Assembly: GCA_960531495.1 (NCBI GenBank)
Contig: OY482861.1
Span: 4,639,001-4,703,000, forward strand
From: Zeus faber
Taxonomy: Eukaryota > Chordata > Actinopteri > Zeiformes > Zeidae
Length of the DNA stretch: 64,000 nt
Reading direction: 5' to 3'
This document shows positions 1-11,522 of this stretch, one piece after another. The first letter of the stretch is position 1, and every line of letters begins with the position of its first letter. The notes under the pieces were generated by a model. That model searched no databases. It worked only from the letters and a program-made list of their open reading frames with translations, and had not been told where the DNA came from. The translations under genes and the position numbers were made by a program.

Positions 1-261
1 TTATAAGCTGAGCAGTAGAAATAAATTGCTGATGTTTATATATAGCTGTGCATTACCTGCTACAAATGCTCCTTTCACTCATCTAGTCCATTATTGTATC
101 ATCTGGATTGGGCATTTATAATTGGTTGTCCTGTATTGTAGCACAATTTAAGCACAGAAATAAATACTTTTGGGTAAAATTTAGGTACAGTATATTTTAA
201 TCCGAGCCCTCTCTTAGACTTAAGATAATCAATATTTAATAATGTATTGTTTTGTTTTCAT

Positions 262-2040
262 TACAGATTGACAGCTTGGTAGTCGGAGAAATGGATAACG
301 GCACTATGGTAGCTTACATTCCGGGGTATAGTGAGCGGATTGCTACAAGGCATTTCTGTATGGAAAAAGAAGAGGTGGAGATAATACTAAGACTGTCGTT
401 ATTGGGAAAAACTTAGAAGAAGGGATGGGCACAACAAGCAACAAAAATCAAGCTTTTGAGGAGGAGCATTCTATGCAACCAACAAAGATGCATCTAAGTA
501 GGGTGGACATGACAATAAACAAGTGAGAAAACGCAGTGGCCCCAACCAGAGTTCAAAATCCGAGATTCTGTCACATGCTAAAAAGTTACTTTCCCCAATG
601 AGATATCAAGAAAGGGAAAGTGGGAAGAGTTCCGTCATGACATTGTTGACACTCAGGAAGCATACCTTGATGAGGGTGAGCTCTATGAACATACATTTGG
701 GCGATTAATATTTTATTTGTTCACAGAGCGGCTGACCAATGGAGATGAAGTGTTCACAGAAATGGCAGAAGGAGCTGATAAACAGACGGACACAGCAAGG
801 TCAGATGAGCAACAGAAAAACACAACAAACCATGGACATCAGAAACACACACCGTGGAAGATGGTGAGCAAAGTACTGTCGAGGTGTCAGCTTTTTGTCT
901 CTACTTCTGTTAATCTTGTTGATCTTACATCTTTGTGTAATACATCGAAGGTAATGTTTGGTCCTTTGTAAGGTGGACCATTTTTAGGTGATCTTGATGA
1001 TACAATTTTGCATGATCCTATCCTCCCAATAGAAGAGGCAGAAATAAACACTAATGCCTACACCTCAACTCATATTCATTCTGAGATAGTGGCTGGCTGG
1101 CCCACCAAGCCCTACCTTTGACCTTTTGCATGTGATTGTGAAACCTCTCAGAGTGAATCTCTTAGATGAACTGATTACCCAATTCAAGGATGAAGCAATG
1201 ATGAGCTACTCTGTGAAAAAGCTTCATTGATGAAAGGGGGCAGATGTTGATGGTGTGTCCAGGGATGTATACTGTATGTCGCCTTCTGGACAGAATTTTT
1301 AGACTGTGCAACAGAGGGTGCAGATGTGAAGGTGCCATCTCTATCCCTAAATGGCAAGAGGAAGAATGGAAATCTGTTGGTAGGATATTGCTCAAGGGAT
1401 TGAAGGACCATGGATATTTCCTTTTTGGCTGGCTCATGCCTTTACAGCAGCAATCACATTTTCCGTCTCTCCTGATTTACTGTTTGACTCCCTGATGTTG
1501 TATCTTGAGTCAGTCTGAGCGTGATCTGTTGTCCAGTGCTTTGCAAGAGGCTCTTGTCAGTGATGATGAAGATGAGCTTCTTGATCTTATGGATTGAGTA
1601 AGAACAGCACCAACACAAGAGAACTTGAAAGCTGTGCTTCTCCAAGCGGCCCACAAGCAAATAATCCAGCAACCAAAATATGCACTGCATAACATTACAG
1701 CAGTTGCAGGACCAACTCTTAGGAAGTTCTTCCCCAGTGTAGTGGATATGCAGAAGATGTATGATTATCTCAAACCAAACACAAAAGGTGTTATAGCTGA
1801 TCATAGCCTCTCCAGCTACTCCAGCAGTTTGCAATTTTTACATCAATACATAAGGGGATTAAATGAAATTGGTCTCCGAAAGTTGTTGAGATTTGTGACA
1901 GGGTCTGATGTCATCTGTGTTAAAGACATTGAAGTCATATTCACCCCCTTGGAAGGGCTTGCACAGTAGCTAAATGCACTTACTTGTGGACCAATTTTCG
2001 AGCTGCTGCCAACTTACAACAGCTATCCTGAGCTCTGAGC
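262..2040 (+). pseudogene. Broken HECT-like (G2E3-like) ubiquitin-ligase family gene
   Basis: Conceptual translation in shifting frames resembles the C-terminal half of the HECT-like proteins often named G2/M phase-specific E3 ubiquitin ligase-like in fish. The clearest piece is 1625-1969, which carries HKQIIQQPKY and then LRFVTGSDVICVKDIEVIF, the family's 'RFxTGSD' block. After an in-frame stop at 1967-1969 the same frame continues with the next conserved stretch (TCGPIFELLPTYNSYPELRAE, 1978-2040). Earlier pieces (about 1130-1500) match the region before it but need several frame changes and contain stops. Acceptor-like pyrimidine tracts ending in AG at about 265 and 727 suggest it descends from an intron-containing gene rather than a processed copy. 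Intact members would act as E3 ligases; this copy cannot encode one. Family assignment is from remembered conservation; the first ~800 bases are weakly supported. Confidence 0.6.
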
Positions 2041-4017
2041 TGAAATGGAGACTATACTATGCATTGGACATTGTATAGGAGTGCCTCACTCTCTCACATG
2101 TACACACTTTTCCCTTCCTTGTTTACTTTTTGCCTGGCTGTAGCCTGATCAGTGCCGGCTGTAAATAGCTTTAGACAGTGTGAATGTGGGACAGAGCACA
2201 TAAGGAGAATATGTAATAATAATTAGCTCAGGAAGTGTTATAATAAGCTTAGGATATTTTTTATTTATTTTCATGATCTTCATTTTCTGTTTTATCAAGA
2301 AAATCATCACCAGACTTAAACTGTCTGTGATAACATGTTTGCTGTTAATGGACTTGAAGGACCACTTAACCAAAAAACTAATATGCAAATATGCAAAATA
2401 GTTTACTCCTTGTCTTTGGACCTAGATATGTAATTTTTTTTCGTAAAAAAAGGCATTGCTATCCTCTAAACACTTTTAAATAATTTTGATGGCTGGAAGT
2501 CTTTTTTTGTACTTTGTTTTGTTAAGGTGGCCAAGATTTTACATTGAAGTAGATTCAAGTTGTTTTTAAAGTGTTTTATTTGTTTATGTGAATGTTACTG
2601 TTTGAAATGTATGAAAACCCTGGCTTTTTCCATTCTATTACCTTCAAATTTCTTGCATTGATGTTTAAAAGCTTTTAATGGATTTTATAATTGTATTGCC
2701 GACACTTTAGAGTATCTGTTGAATACTGTGATTGTGATTCTATAAAGAAAACTGAAAATATATATTAACAAAATTTATTTTGTACATACATGTGCATACA
2801 TTTTTATTTGTAAATGATTAAAAAAACTTGTATTTCAAATTTACTTTTATGTAAGCCACCATCTCTGTTATCATTTTAGGAGTAGAATGTTTTGACATTA
2901 AAATAAATGTTCTCACAAAGTTGCATTTTCACTGAGAGATAAGTGCATTGGACTCATGTTGCTTATGTCAGCTGTTAATACTGGCAGTGTTTGTGACTCT
3001 GTTGTAACATAAATTAGAAGGTACTTCAACAGTGTCCTAATTGCAATTAACTTTTAACAACTCACTTCCACAAATGGTAGTTGAAAATTTACAGTAATAA
3101 TTGATGTGTTCTAACATTAGTGAGGGTAAAACATGGATCCTGTCTCACAGAGAAGAGTTACTGAGTTTGGATAGCTGCACTGGGTAAAACCTTGAAAAAC
3201 TTTATCGATCTAACTCAGTACTCTTGCTTCGTGAAACAGGTTGTGCTTCCAAACAGAATCTTTTAAATAGATATTTCCCTGTTAGTTATGAGGTACTTGT
3301 ATTGTGAAAAGTTAAAGTAATGTAGGCATGCCTTAATTGGAGCGCAAATTAGGTTTTATTTATTGATGTTGTAATGGCAACCACACTTAAACATAAAAGA
3401 ATATTCAGGATGACAGACTACAATTTATCATGCTACATAAGCAAGGTTCGCATGATTTTATTTGAATTTATTTTTTTGAATTTATTTTTTTCTCTCCAAC
3501 ACATTTTAGACAGCATATTTCAAGACCTTACATCATCTCTTCATCACCAAATGTTGATACACATAATTGTTTGGCTGCAATTTAAATAACTTGACGGGAA
3601 AGACACAAAGGGGAAGGAAGGCATATTTCCTAAATGCCTAAATGGTTAATAAACACTCAGTGACACGGGAGAAAAAATGTTGCACTGCTCTGTATTAGCA
3701 AGTATTTTGCCTGATGCAAAATACCTGTGTAAACATCACTGGACTGTGGCCACTAGTGCTCTATGTTTGAAAGTTTCAGCCTATAGACAGCCATGATAAG
3801 AACATACTACAGTATGTTAACCTAACATAATATGCATAACCTAACCTAAGCTAACCTGTTTTATTTATTGATGATTATGCAAGACAGTCCATTTTTGGAG
3901 GCAAGAAATTTGTTTACCTTTTCAATATTAATTTCATAATGTTATAACCTCACATTTGTCAATTGGGGGATGTTTTTTATGGGGGTGACCTGATTCTCTT
4001 TCTGTTTCTTGTGATTA
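2041..4017. other. AT-rich stretch with no recognisable gene
   Basis: No coding signal or repeat boundary that I can support. The first ~850 bases could be the 3' untranslated region of the HECT-like remnant (an AATAAA lies near 2902). Short ORFs here are low-complexity and AT-driven. Confidence 0.5.
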
Positions 4018-4033
4018 TTAAATCTGGGCACGT

Positions 4034-4270
4034 ATGTTAGCACGCAAGCTCAATGGCTCCCTCTGGAGTGGTGGTTGGATGAAGAATGTTTTCTGCCATG
4101 GCAAAGCAACGTATGTCAAACATGGTATTATCACAGGGATATGGTCTTCTCTGAAGGCATCCCTCCTTGAAAGCCTGTATATTTTGTTGGGATACCTCTT
4201 TAAGGTACTCTCTAGCACCAAACAACTGGGGTAGGGTGTACATCAGCACTGGATATCCACATGGAGACAC
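4034..4270 (-). pseudogene. Unrecognised 77-codon open frame, possible gene or transposon fragment
   Basis: The minus-strand frame has a composition that looks protein-like (for example LPQLFGAREYLKEVSQQNIQ followed by a Cys/His-containing segment) in an AT-rich region where long frames are rare. I do not recognise the family. It stops at a TAG just past 4037 and has no clear continuation upstream. It may be a fragment of a domesticated or mobile gene. Function unknown. Confidence 0.25.
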
Positions 4271-4430
4271 AGCATCTCTGCATGAGCAAATTTTGTGACT
4301 GTTCCACAGATAAACAATGTACTGCAGCTCTCTCTAAACATTAAGAAAAAGAGTGGGAGAGACAATACAGTTCACAAGGTTGCAATACCAACTGCAGGCA
4401 AAATCAATGCTTATTATCCTTTTTTTTTTT

Positions 4431-4873
4431 TAACCTGTGCTGTCAGCATGCTGGACATACAACACAGAAAATGTGTATGCCATTGCATTCAGGGCAGAGT
4501 TAGTCTGCAAGTGGAGTTCAAGTTCTCAACCTGCAATGCAACTCTTTATTAATTCTTAAATCATCAAGAACTGCTGTAATAATTCTGTCCTGTGGACGAC
4601 CTGTAGAATGACAAGAGCACAGTTTTTGGTTATGGAGAACCACCACCAACCCCCCTCTTTGGAGAACTATTTATCATGTTTGGGTCTATAAACAACTGAT
4701 CACTACTCCAAGAGGGAGAGAATCACCACGGGTGAGACAAATAAACATAGAAACAAACAACATTTTCACAAAAACATTAACATTGGATGACAACATGTAT
4801 TGAAAAACAATGAATTAGGTCCAGGAAAATTGGAACTACAACTGGTCACATGGCCTCTTCCTGTCATAATTAT
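4431..4873 (+). repeat. Dispersed repeat R1, copy A
   Basis: About 440 bp nearly identical to 59500-59936 on the same strand. Both copies begin right after a T-rich run at 'aacctgtgctgtcagcatgc' and end in 'cctgtcataattatggcag'. No ORF or terminal inverted repeat is visible. The class is unknown; the T run at its left end could be the poly(A) of an element on the opposite strand. Confidence 0.8.
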
Positions 4874-4972
4874 GGCAGCAAATGAGGGAGGAAAGGAGAG
4901 GAATGCAACCAGGAGGGTGCTGGAGTGCACTTGAAGCAGATGTGATGGTGTGCGCGTTTGTGATGGGACCGC

Positions 4973-5008
<36 letters not shown>

Positions 5009-5660
5009 TGTCCACCGGTGTGTGTACATGACTTATCCCCATTGTATGTTGCGGCGCCTCCAAGCAGCCTCCCTGAACTCCGCAGCCCCTGGACACCCTA
5101 CGGTACGGCTGCAGGAAAGCCCCGAGTACCCTGCCCTGTGGCCACAGAAGACCCCCGGGCACCCAGAAAAGCCAGAGGGCCGTGGAGCAACCCCCACGGC
5201 GAGCCCAGAGGAGCATGAACCAGTCCCAGGGAGCATACATACAACCAACCCCCGGGTGCAGGCAAAAGACGCAGCCGCCTGCACAGAACCCGGGCCACGG
5301 GCGCACGGCACGGACCGCGGGCCCGAATCCCGGCCCAATGGCGATAGAACGACACCCCGCACTAGCTGCCCGCCCCACGGGCGAGCCGGCAGGACCCCCA
5401 TGCCCACGCCCCGAGCAAGGGGGAGGCCCCACCGCAGCCGACTAGACGCCCCATCTGGTGTGAGTGCCAAGTGCCCATACACGTAGCAGCGTGTGCCCAG
5501 CGCGAGGCATCTCGATGCTGCTGAGCAGACCGGCTCTCAGCACATCAAGCCTGGTCCTTGGTGGCAGGGAGCTGAAATGCTCCTGCGCTTTGAAGGCCGG
5601 CTTGGGGCAGTGCTTGAGTGGCTGTCGGCAGCCGAAGAGGACCGAGCCCTTCTGATTTCA
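4874..5660 (+). repeat. GC-rich body following R1 copy A
   Basis: A sharp change to GC-rich, CpG-rich sequence from about 5030 to 5640, preceded by a (TG)n run at 4973-5004. The segment 5393-5518 matches 59935-60068 behind the second R1 copy, so R1 and this GC-rich part belong to one repeat. The overlapping long ORFs on both strands (for example 5033-5482 and 5022-5486) are proline/arginine-rich products of base composition, not genes. Confidence 0.6.
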
Positions 5661-6067
5661 GATTACTAAACAAGGCAATCGTGGTGACAAAAATCTGTCT
5701 ACAGACAGATACATAAACACCTGTCAAAGTTGTCACATCTGTGGTAGTTCCTGCTAAAATAGGTGTCACAAGAACCACATTTTGTCATTATGACATACGA
5801 GCGCAAGCGCACACGCACAGACTGAAAACAATACCAACACTGCAGGGCTGGTAATTGTTATATATTTCATAATCAATAAGGTTACACATTTCTTACCTCC
5901 TACCATTATTTCAAGACTTGAATTTTATTAGACGTTTTTGTCTAGGAAGTCACCAGAGAAGTAGTCAGAATATTTTAAATCCTGAAAGATGTTGATCCAG
6001 AACTGTGCATGTTGCTTCCTTAGAAATCCCATCCACTGTTCTATCCATTGGTTATGATCGCTTGAGC
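5661..6067. other. No feature seen
   Basis: AT-rich DNA without a coding frame, repeat end or motif I can support. Confidence 0.4.
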
Positions 6068-6160
6068 CATACAAATTCAAGAGGTTTATTCTTCACATAC
6101 ATATACATACGTTCATACATACTGTATGTGCAGTGCAATGCCTTTACAACGCACATAGTT
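6068..6160 (-). mobile_element. 3' tail fragment of an L2-like LINE
   Basis: Read on the minus strand this ends in 'gaataaacctcttgaattt' preceded by GTATGTATATGTATGTGA-type sequence. It is the same 3' end as the L2 copies ending at 18655, 59155 and 63450. It is a short 5'-truncated insertion, typical of LINEs. Confidence 0.7.
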
Positions 6161-6186
6161 AGTAAACCGAACATAATAGCTAACCT

Positions 6187-6500
6187 AATTTGTACTGTAG
6201 TTTCTTGATGAATTTGATGTGTTGATGAAAAAGGAGTGACCGCTGACGCTGACTTGAGTAAAATAATAGGTTTATTACAAAAGAACAGCATCAGACCAGA
6301 CTTGCCATGGATGTCTAGGAGAGAACCGAGCCGGATGGATTCTCTGTCGAATGAAACTCGGGCGAGTCTTTTATGTGTGCCCAAAGACAACGTTGACCAT
6401 TTGGTTCCCCTACAAAGACAATGTTGACCATTTGGTTCCCCTACGTAAGTCACAGGTCACATTTCACCTCCCTTATCACCGGGACCCCTTTTAATGTGCT
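6187..6500 (-). mobile_element. LTR of endogenous retrovirus copy 1
   Basis: Minus-strand LTR closely similar to 55037-55302 on the plus strand. It has a TATA-like ATAAAAGAC box, AATAAAC polyadenylation signals and ends in 'catcaagaaactaca'. Its outer boundary at the U3 side is not certain because no second LTR of this copy is visible. It is the 3' LTR of the remnant covering 7660-9041. Confidence 0.7.
6383..6444 (-). repeat. 31-bp tandem duplication in the retroviral U3
   Basis: Two adjacent 31-bp units (6383-6413 and 6414-6444) differ by one base. The sister LTR at 55037 has only one unit. Position upstream of the TATA-like box is where retroviral enhancer repeats occur. Confidence 0.85.
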
Positions 6501-7659
6501 CTCTCTCTAGGGAAACCTGGCACCGTCTCTTAGTAATTATCTTATACAATGGAGCTGTCTTGAGACGCCACACATTCCAAGACACCTCATATAGTCTCAT
6601 ACACCCCTTCGAGACTACACAAAGTCTCGACAGAGATAAGAGTCATTGAACTTACGACGTTAATTGGCTTAATAGAAATCACATACTAACAAACAAAATG
6701 ATGATAATATACCCTTCTGAACATGCTTAGTCATAGCAATACAATAAATTTGTGGAGTGTGAGAGCGAAAAACCCATCTCGCAGCTTCCTTTCTTAGTTC
6801 TTTCAACAAACAATCAAGACAGGAAAATTCTCTCACGGTCCCTCTGCCCCAGGCAACCACCTATTGCACTCCAAATCAATTAACCGCAAAGAAGAAGGGT
6901 TTAGACAACTGTACAGGATGTTACATATAAATGTATACATTCAGAACCTCAGAAATAAATCAAAGATTTTGTCCAAAGTCAGGCTGGTCGACCCATCGGA
7001 CCTTCCAGTGAATCTTTCCCTGCCTATCATCAATGTCCCTCAAAACCCCGCAAAAAAAAACAACCACCTGAGGTCCCAATATATCCATTTCACCCTGTTA
7101 CAGAAAACTTCAAAGATAACAACACTAAATCAAAGTAATATGTCTTGCCAAAAACATCTACTGTAGAGTACAGACTTTTCATCAATAATACAGGTTACAT
7201 TATAATAAACAAACTCCAATATTATAAAAACATGTCTAACACATATGTATGTATTGAACTATTGCTTTTTAACACCATCATCTTTTAATGCTATTTCACT
7301 CAACACTCCTGATCATGATGTCCTCATTCAGGGTCCGTCGTCCATTTTCATCCTCCATTTTTGAATGTCCATGTTTGAGTGTTCAAGTCCATTGGGCTGT
7401 TAGGATCTGTGGATACAGCCAACCTTAGACTGGTCCTGAAAGAAAAATTCACCAGCCAGTATCTTGCACTCACATCAAATACAGTATAATAATTTCACTT
7501 TTGCATTATACTTTAAGATTATTCCATTATATGATTAACATTTTCTTTTCCCCCCCTTTGTCCATGCATTTTCCCAATTAAAAATAGACTTGAGTATATG
7601 ACAGAATCAAATATTCAGAATGGATATTTCTCTACTAGTGTTAGCTCCTAACTACACAC
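6501..7659 (-). mobile_element. 3' internal, non-coding part of endogenous retrovirus copy 1
   Basis: The piece 7430-7500 read on the minus strand matches 54955-55020 just before the other LTR, placing this interval between integrase and the 3' LTR. The other copy lacks most of the part between 7430 and 6500. No env-like frame is visible. Parts of 6500-7400 could be unrelated insertions. Confidence 0.45.
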
Positions 7660-8282
7660 TATTAATGCCAACGGAAGCGCCTCTACCCAATTCAGTCCTG
7701 TATGCTGACAGATTTTAACAATGCGATTTTTCAGCACACCATTCATTTTTTTCACAAACACCTTGGCTTTGCGGATGATGAACAGCTCCTAGACGTTTAA
7801 TTCCCAATTTTTGCTGAATTAATTTTACTGTTAATCCACAAACTCTTTCCCATTATCTGAAGATATGCAATCTGGAAGTCCCCACCTGCTTATGACCTCA
7901 CGACACAAGAACTTGGCTTGGCAACTGACTGAGCATCTTTACGCTTGGTTGGACATGCCTCAGTCCCCCGTGAAAATCTATCCACAACAACGCATGTATC
8001 TTTTACCTCCTACTGGTCTTATCATGTCAACAAAATCCACAACCAACTCACGCCCTTGACGTGTCCATTTTGTGTGCTGCACACTTAGCTACAACTATTT
8101 CCTTTGGCTTCATCATTGCAGGCAACAATTTCCTTATCCAAGCATGATGCTTCTGTGTCCATGGGTTATTGTTTGACCGCAATAAGCTACTTTTTCTTGA
8201 CAATACTGCAGCTTCTTCCATCATTTCTCCCCTATGCTTCTGCTCAAATCCTTCAGCCACCATTAAAGTCATATGTGGCACA
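7660..8282 (-). pseudogene. Endogenous retrovirus pol remnant (RNase H end and integrase core)
   Basis: On the minus strand, 8281-8048 encodes an RNase H C-terminal-like segment, then after a deletion the integrase core region follows (about 8040-7700), including the conserved stretch around the second catalytic Asp and the 'HPQSQG' block. The same region is better preserved at 53872-54800. Frames are broken by small indels and stops. Upstream it abuts gag directly, so protease and reverse transcriptase are missing. It most resembles gamma/epsilon-type fish retroviruses, by inference. Confidence 0.65.
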
Positions 8283-9041
8283 CTTTTCTCAATGTCACAC
8301 TCTTATCAAGATAATCATTAGTGTTTATCTTCATAGCTGCTCCTTTAATTCCTCATTCCACCACCAAGAATCCTCATCTTTCGGCTGCTCCCGGTAGGGG
8401 ACGCCGCAGTGCATTATCTACCTACAATACCTTCTGTTCTGCACATCTATAAACCTTCTCTTTGGCCTTCTTCTCCTCATTCTTCTTATCCACCAACTGT
8501 ATTTGGTTGAGTTTTCTGAGAGTCTTCTGGTCCTGTTCTTTCCCTTGGTATTGGTGGAGCTCTGATACATCTTTATGGTTGTTGTAGCTTTGCCCATCTC
8601 TATTATTTGCTCATCCTCATCTTTGAAGAGATAGTTGCCCTCCATTTTCATCACTGGGAGCTGGGGATAAACATCAGTGAACTTCACCTCCTTCTCATAA
8701 GGCGGGGGCTTCTTTACAGATGCTGTATGTGAGAAGGGTGCAGTAATCTTCTCCATCAATTTTTCTGCTTCCTTTTCATTTTTCTTTATTTCTTGTGTAC
8801 TTTGTTCTCTTTTTTCTTTTGCAGCTTCGAACCATGTCTGTCACTCCTTTACGAACGACACAAGCACCTGCTTTGAATTAATCACATCTGGGTTAAGAGT
8901 TCCTTCAGCTGGCCACAGTTGTTCAATGTCAGGCCACCGCTTACTCCATTTTCCTGATATTTTTGCAATATCTTTAATAAGGGGATAATTTTTTCGCACT
9001 ACATCAATAGGAATGATTACTTTTGTAATTTTTGTATCCAT
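8283..9041 (-). pseudogene. Endogenous retrovirus gag remnant
   Basis: Minus-strand frames 9041-8841 and 8759-8418 look like the N-terminal (matrix) part of a retroviral Gag. The first starts with Met and a short charged/hydrophobic segment; the second contains a PPPY late-domain motif followed by a 'VYPQLP' stretch, as in simple retroviruses. A break lies between them near 8830. It is followed directly by the pol remnant, so capsid, nucleocapsid, protease and RT are deleted. No second LTR was found upstream. Confidence 0.6.
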
Positions 9042-10710
9042 TTCTTTTATTGTAAATCAAATTGATTTATTTAAAAATTATTTATAAAGCACCGTGTAAT
9101 CACACTCAACCAAAAACAACTGAATTTACCAACCCAAAAGGAGACCACTAGCTTTCCACTTATGAAAGCAACTTCACTTGTTCAAGATCTGATACATCTG
9201 ATCATACTCATTTATCTTCAATTATCAAAATGTCCATCAATGTTCACTCTCAAAACAGCTTCAATCAAGGTAAACCATACTCAGATAATGAAACCAATAT
9301 TCACAGCACTCAAATGTATTTAAATCAAATCAGTTTTTCCGCATGTGATCAATCAACTCAATAATACTCCATTAATTAGGCGAATGCCTTGATTCGTCAG
9401 TCCGTTGCCAAGTCTCTTACTAACTAATTGCAAACGCAATATAAGAAAAAGACCTACTGTAATCTTATATGTGAAAACAAGCAATCATTTAGGTTATACT
9501 AGATGTACACACATAAAGGTAAATGCAGGTGTCTATTGAAAAGAGTTTGTGGATAAACCTCACTGGCCTGATTCACGGGATTCAGAATTTCTATGCGTTG
9601 TCATCCGCAAGCTGCCAGATGTCTTGTCATCTGCCCCTTGGATGATCCAATTCAGACACATTCCATCTTCTGTCTTTCCCCCAGCTTTCACTCAGCAAAG
9701 TAAAAGAGAGGAAGAAAGAAAAAACAAAAAGAACACCACAAGAGTTCAGTATCTTAAGACCACTCTAAATTCTTAAACATACTATTATACAATTCGATGA
9801 GACATTCATTGTCAGCTTTTTTATTTTTCGCGCATCTGAAATAAAGCAATGTTTACTTTTATTCATACGACACATTTAAATCTAAAGAGTATATTAGTCA
9901 ATCTAATATCACCTCTTAATTAATTATTTTTATTCTATTTTCCAATTTAATTTATATTTATTTTAATATTCATTTATTAATTTATTTTCTTCTATCTTAC
10001 TAAGAAAGGAGAGAGAGAGGAGGGGGCTTTTTCTCCTTCCCTCTTGTCAGGGGGAGTCGACTATGTTCCACTCTGTATGAACCACCACCGAACACCACTT
10101 GCTCCACCTCTTACATTTAGGCACAACTTCAAGTTTGCACTGGTCGTCAGCGAGCGAACATTCTGTTTTAGCTACCAGTCAGAACAACCCAGCCTAATGC
10201 AGCCACGCACAGTCATAAATCAAAGCTGGTTCCTTTCACTCAGCAGCGAAACACCAAACCTCTTCTCTTTCGTCAAAAACCCAGCTTTTCCTTCTATTTC
10301 ACCAAGACTATCTGCTCTTTTAACAAACAGGACTCACAGCACTGTCACACACTCCAAGCACAAAAAGAAAACCCACACACTAACCAAACAATCCACAAAT
10401 CCTACCCATAATTCAGAGCAAGAGATTTTCTTTTCTTTTATTTTCTGAATGTGTACATGCATGTGTAGGCAGACTGTTTCTGGTGATTCGAGTCCTTCTC
10501 TCAAGAAGGCTCATTTTGTTATCAAATATATAAAGACCTGTGAAAATTCGTATCCTTTATCAAATGTACAAAACATACTTGTAAGAAAAAGGCTCATATT
10601 TATCAAACGTCCTTAAAGAAAGGCTCATAATCTTTATCAACTTTACAAAGTCCGTAAACAGGCTCTTATATATTTATCACTAAAGGGGCAAGAAATGTTT
10701 CTCTTTATGT
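9042..10710. other. No gene; AT-rich spacer with a purine tract
   Basis: May include the leader of the retrovirus remnant next to it (9042-9540), but I could not find its 5' LTR or primer site. A purine run lies at about 10003-10026. The frame at 10044-10448 has biased composition (Thr/Ser/His-rich) and no recognisable domain. Confidence 0.4.
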
Positions 10711-11522
10711 GCTCCCTGGCGTCTTGCATGGGCCAGGGAGCATTTAGTTTGGATGAGGCACTAGTGGGCCTCAGTGCTGTTCTCTGATGAAAGTCGATTC
10801 ACGTTGAGCAGAAATGATGGCCACCAACGATGTTTGAGACGTCAAGGAGAGTGCTATGCATCAGTGACTGTTGTCACCAGATGAGCCTATGGTGGTGGTG
10901 GTGTTACAGTGTGTGCAGGTGTGTCTAGTCAATACAGAACCGCCCTACACTTCGTGAATGGTACAGTGACAAGCCCATACTACCTGAATAACAACAATGA
11001 CAATGTTCCAGCTCATCGAGGTTGCATCATTAGGGAACGGCTGCTGGAGACTGGGGTACCTCAAATGGAGTGGCTTGCACTTTCTCCAGACCTGAATCCC
11101 ACAGAAAACCTATGGGATCAGCTGAGTCGGCGTGTAGAGGCTCGTCACTCTGTACCCCAGAACCTCAATGACCTGAGGGCCGCCCTTCAAGAAGAGTGGG
11201 GTGCCTTGCCTCATCAGACAACAAGTCGACTTGTGAACAGCATGAGACCTCGTTGTCAAGCTGTAATTGATGCTCAAGGCAAGACAAGTTATTGAGACAT
11301 TGACATTTTTTGTTGTGGTATGGGTTTACCACAACAAAAAATGTGTCAGCCACTGTGGTTGGCTTTTGTTTCAATAAATTGTTTGAGATGAGGAAATCAC
11401 CATTGCATGCTTCTACTTAAATGCCCTACTTTCATGATATAATATCACTGTAGCGTGAACTTTTTACGCTTTCCATAAATTTCACCCAAAAGCCAAATAT
11501 CCCTAACTTTTTGTGATTAGTG
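10711..11522 (+). mobile_element. 5'-truncated Tc1-like element, family A copy 1
   Basis: The right end carries the terminal repeat that reads 'actcacaaaaagttaggg' in the other copies (here inverted, with one change). Inside, the frame 10785-11292 encodes the C-terminal half of a Tc1/mariner transposase: FSDESRF (second-strand catalytic Asp region), then SPDLNPTENLWDQL, which contains the final catalytic Glu. A stop lies near 10888 and about 80 bp are missing around 11000 compared with the copies at 25715 and 29908. Non-functional fossil. Confidence 0.85.

Noticed and set aside
2149-2388. 79-codon minus-strand frame
   Set aside because: AT-rich, no recognisable domain, no context.
3815-3860. 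Telomere-like CCTAA repeats
   Set aside because: Irregular 'cctaacctaagctaacc', not tandem CCCTAA.
4836-5486. Overlapping 150-200-codon frames in the GC-rich block on both strands
   Set aside because: GC-rich DNA has few stops; products are Pro/Arg/Gly-rich, the frames conflict, and the DNA is a repeat present elsewhere.
9541-9560. Short match to the retroviral integrase sequence 'aaagagtttgtggat'
   Set aside because: Only about 18 bases without extension; could be chance.
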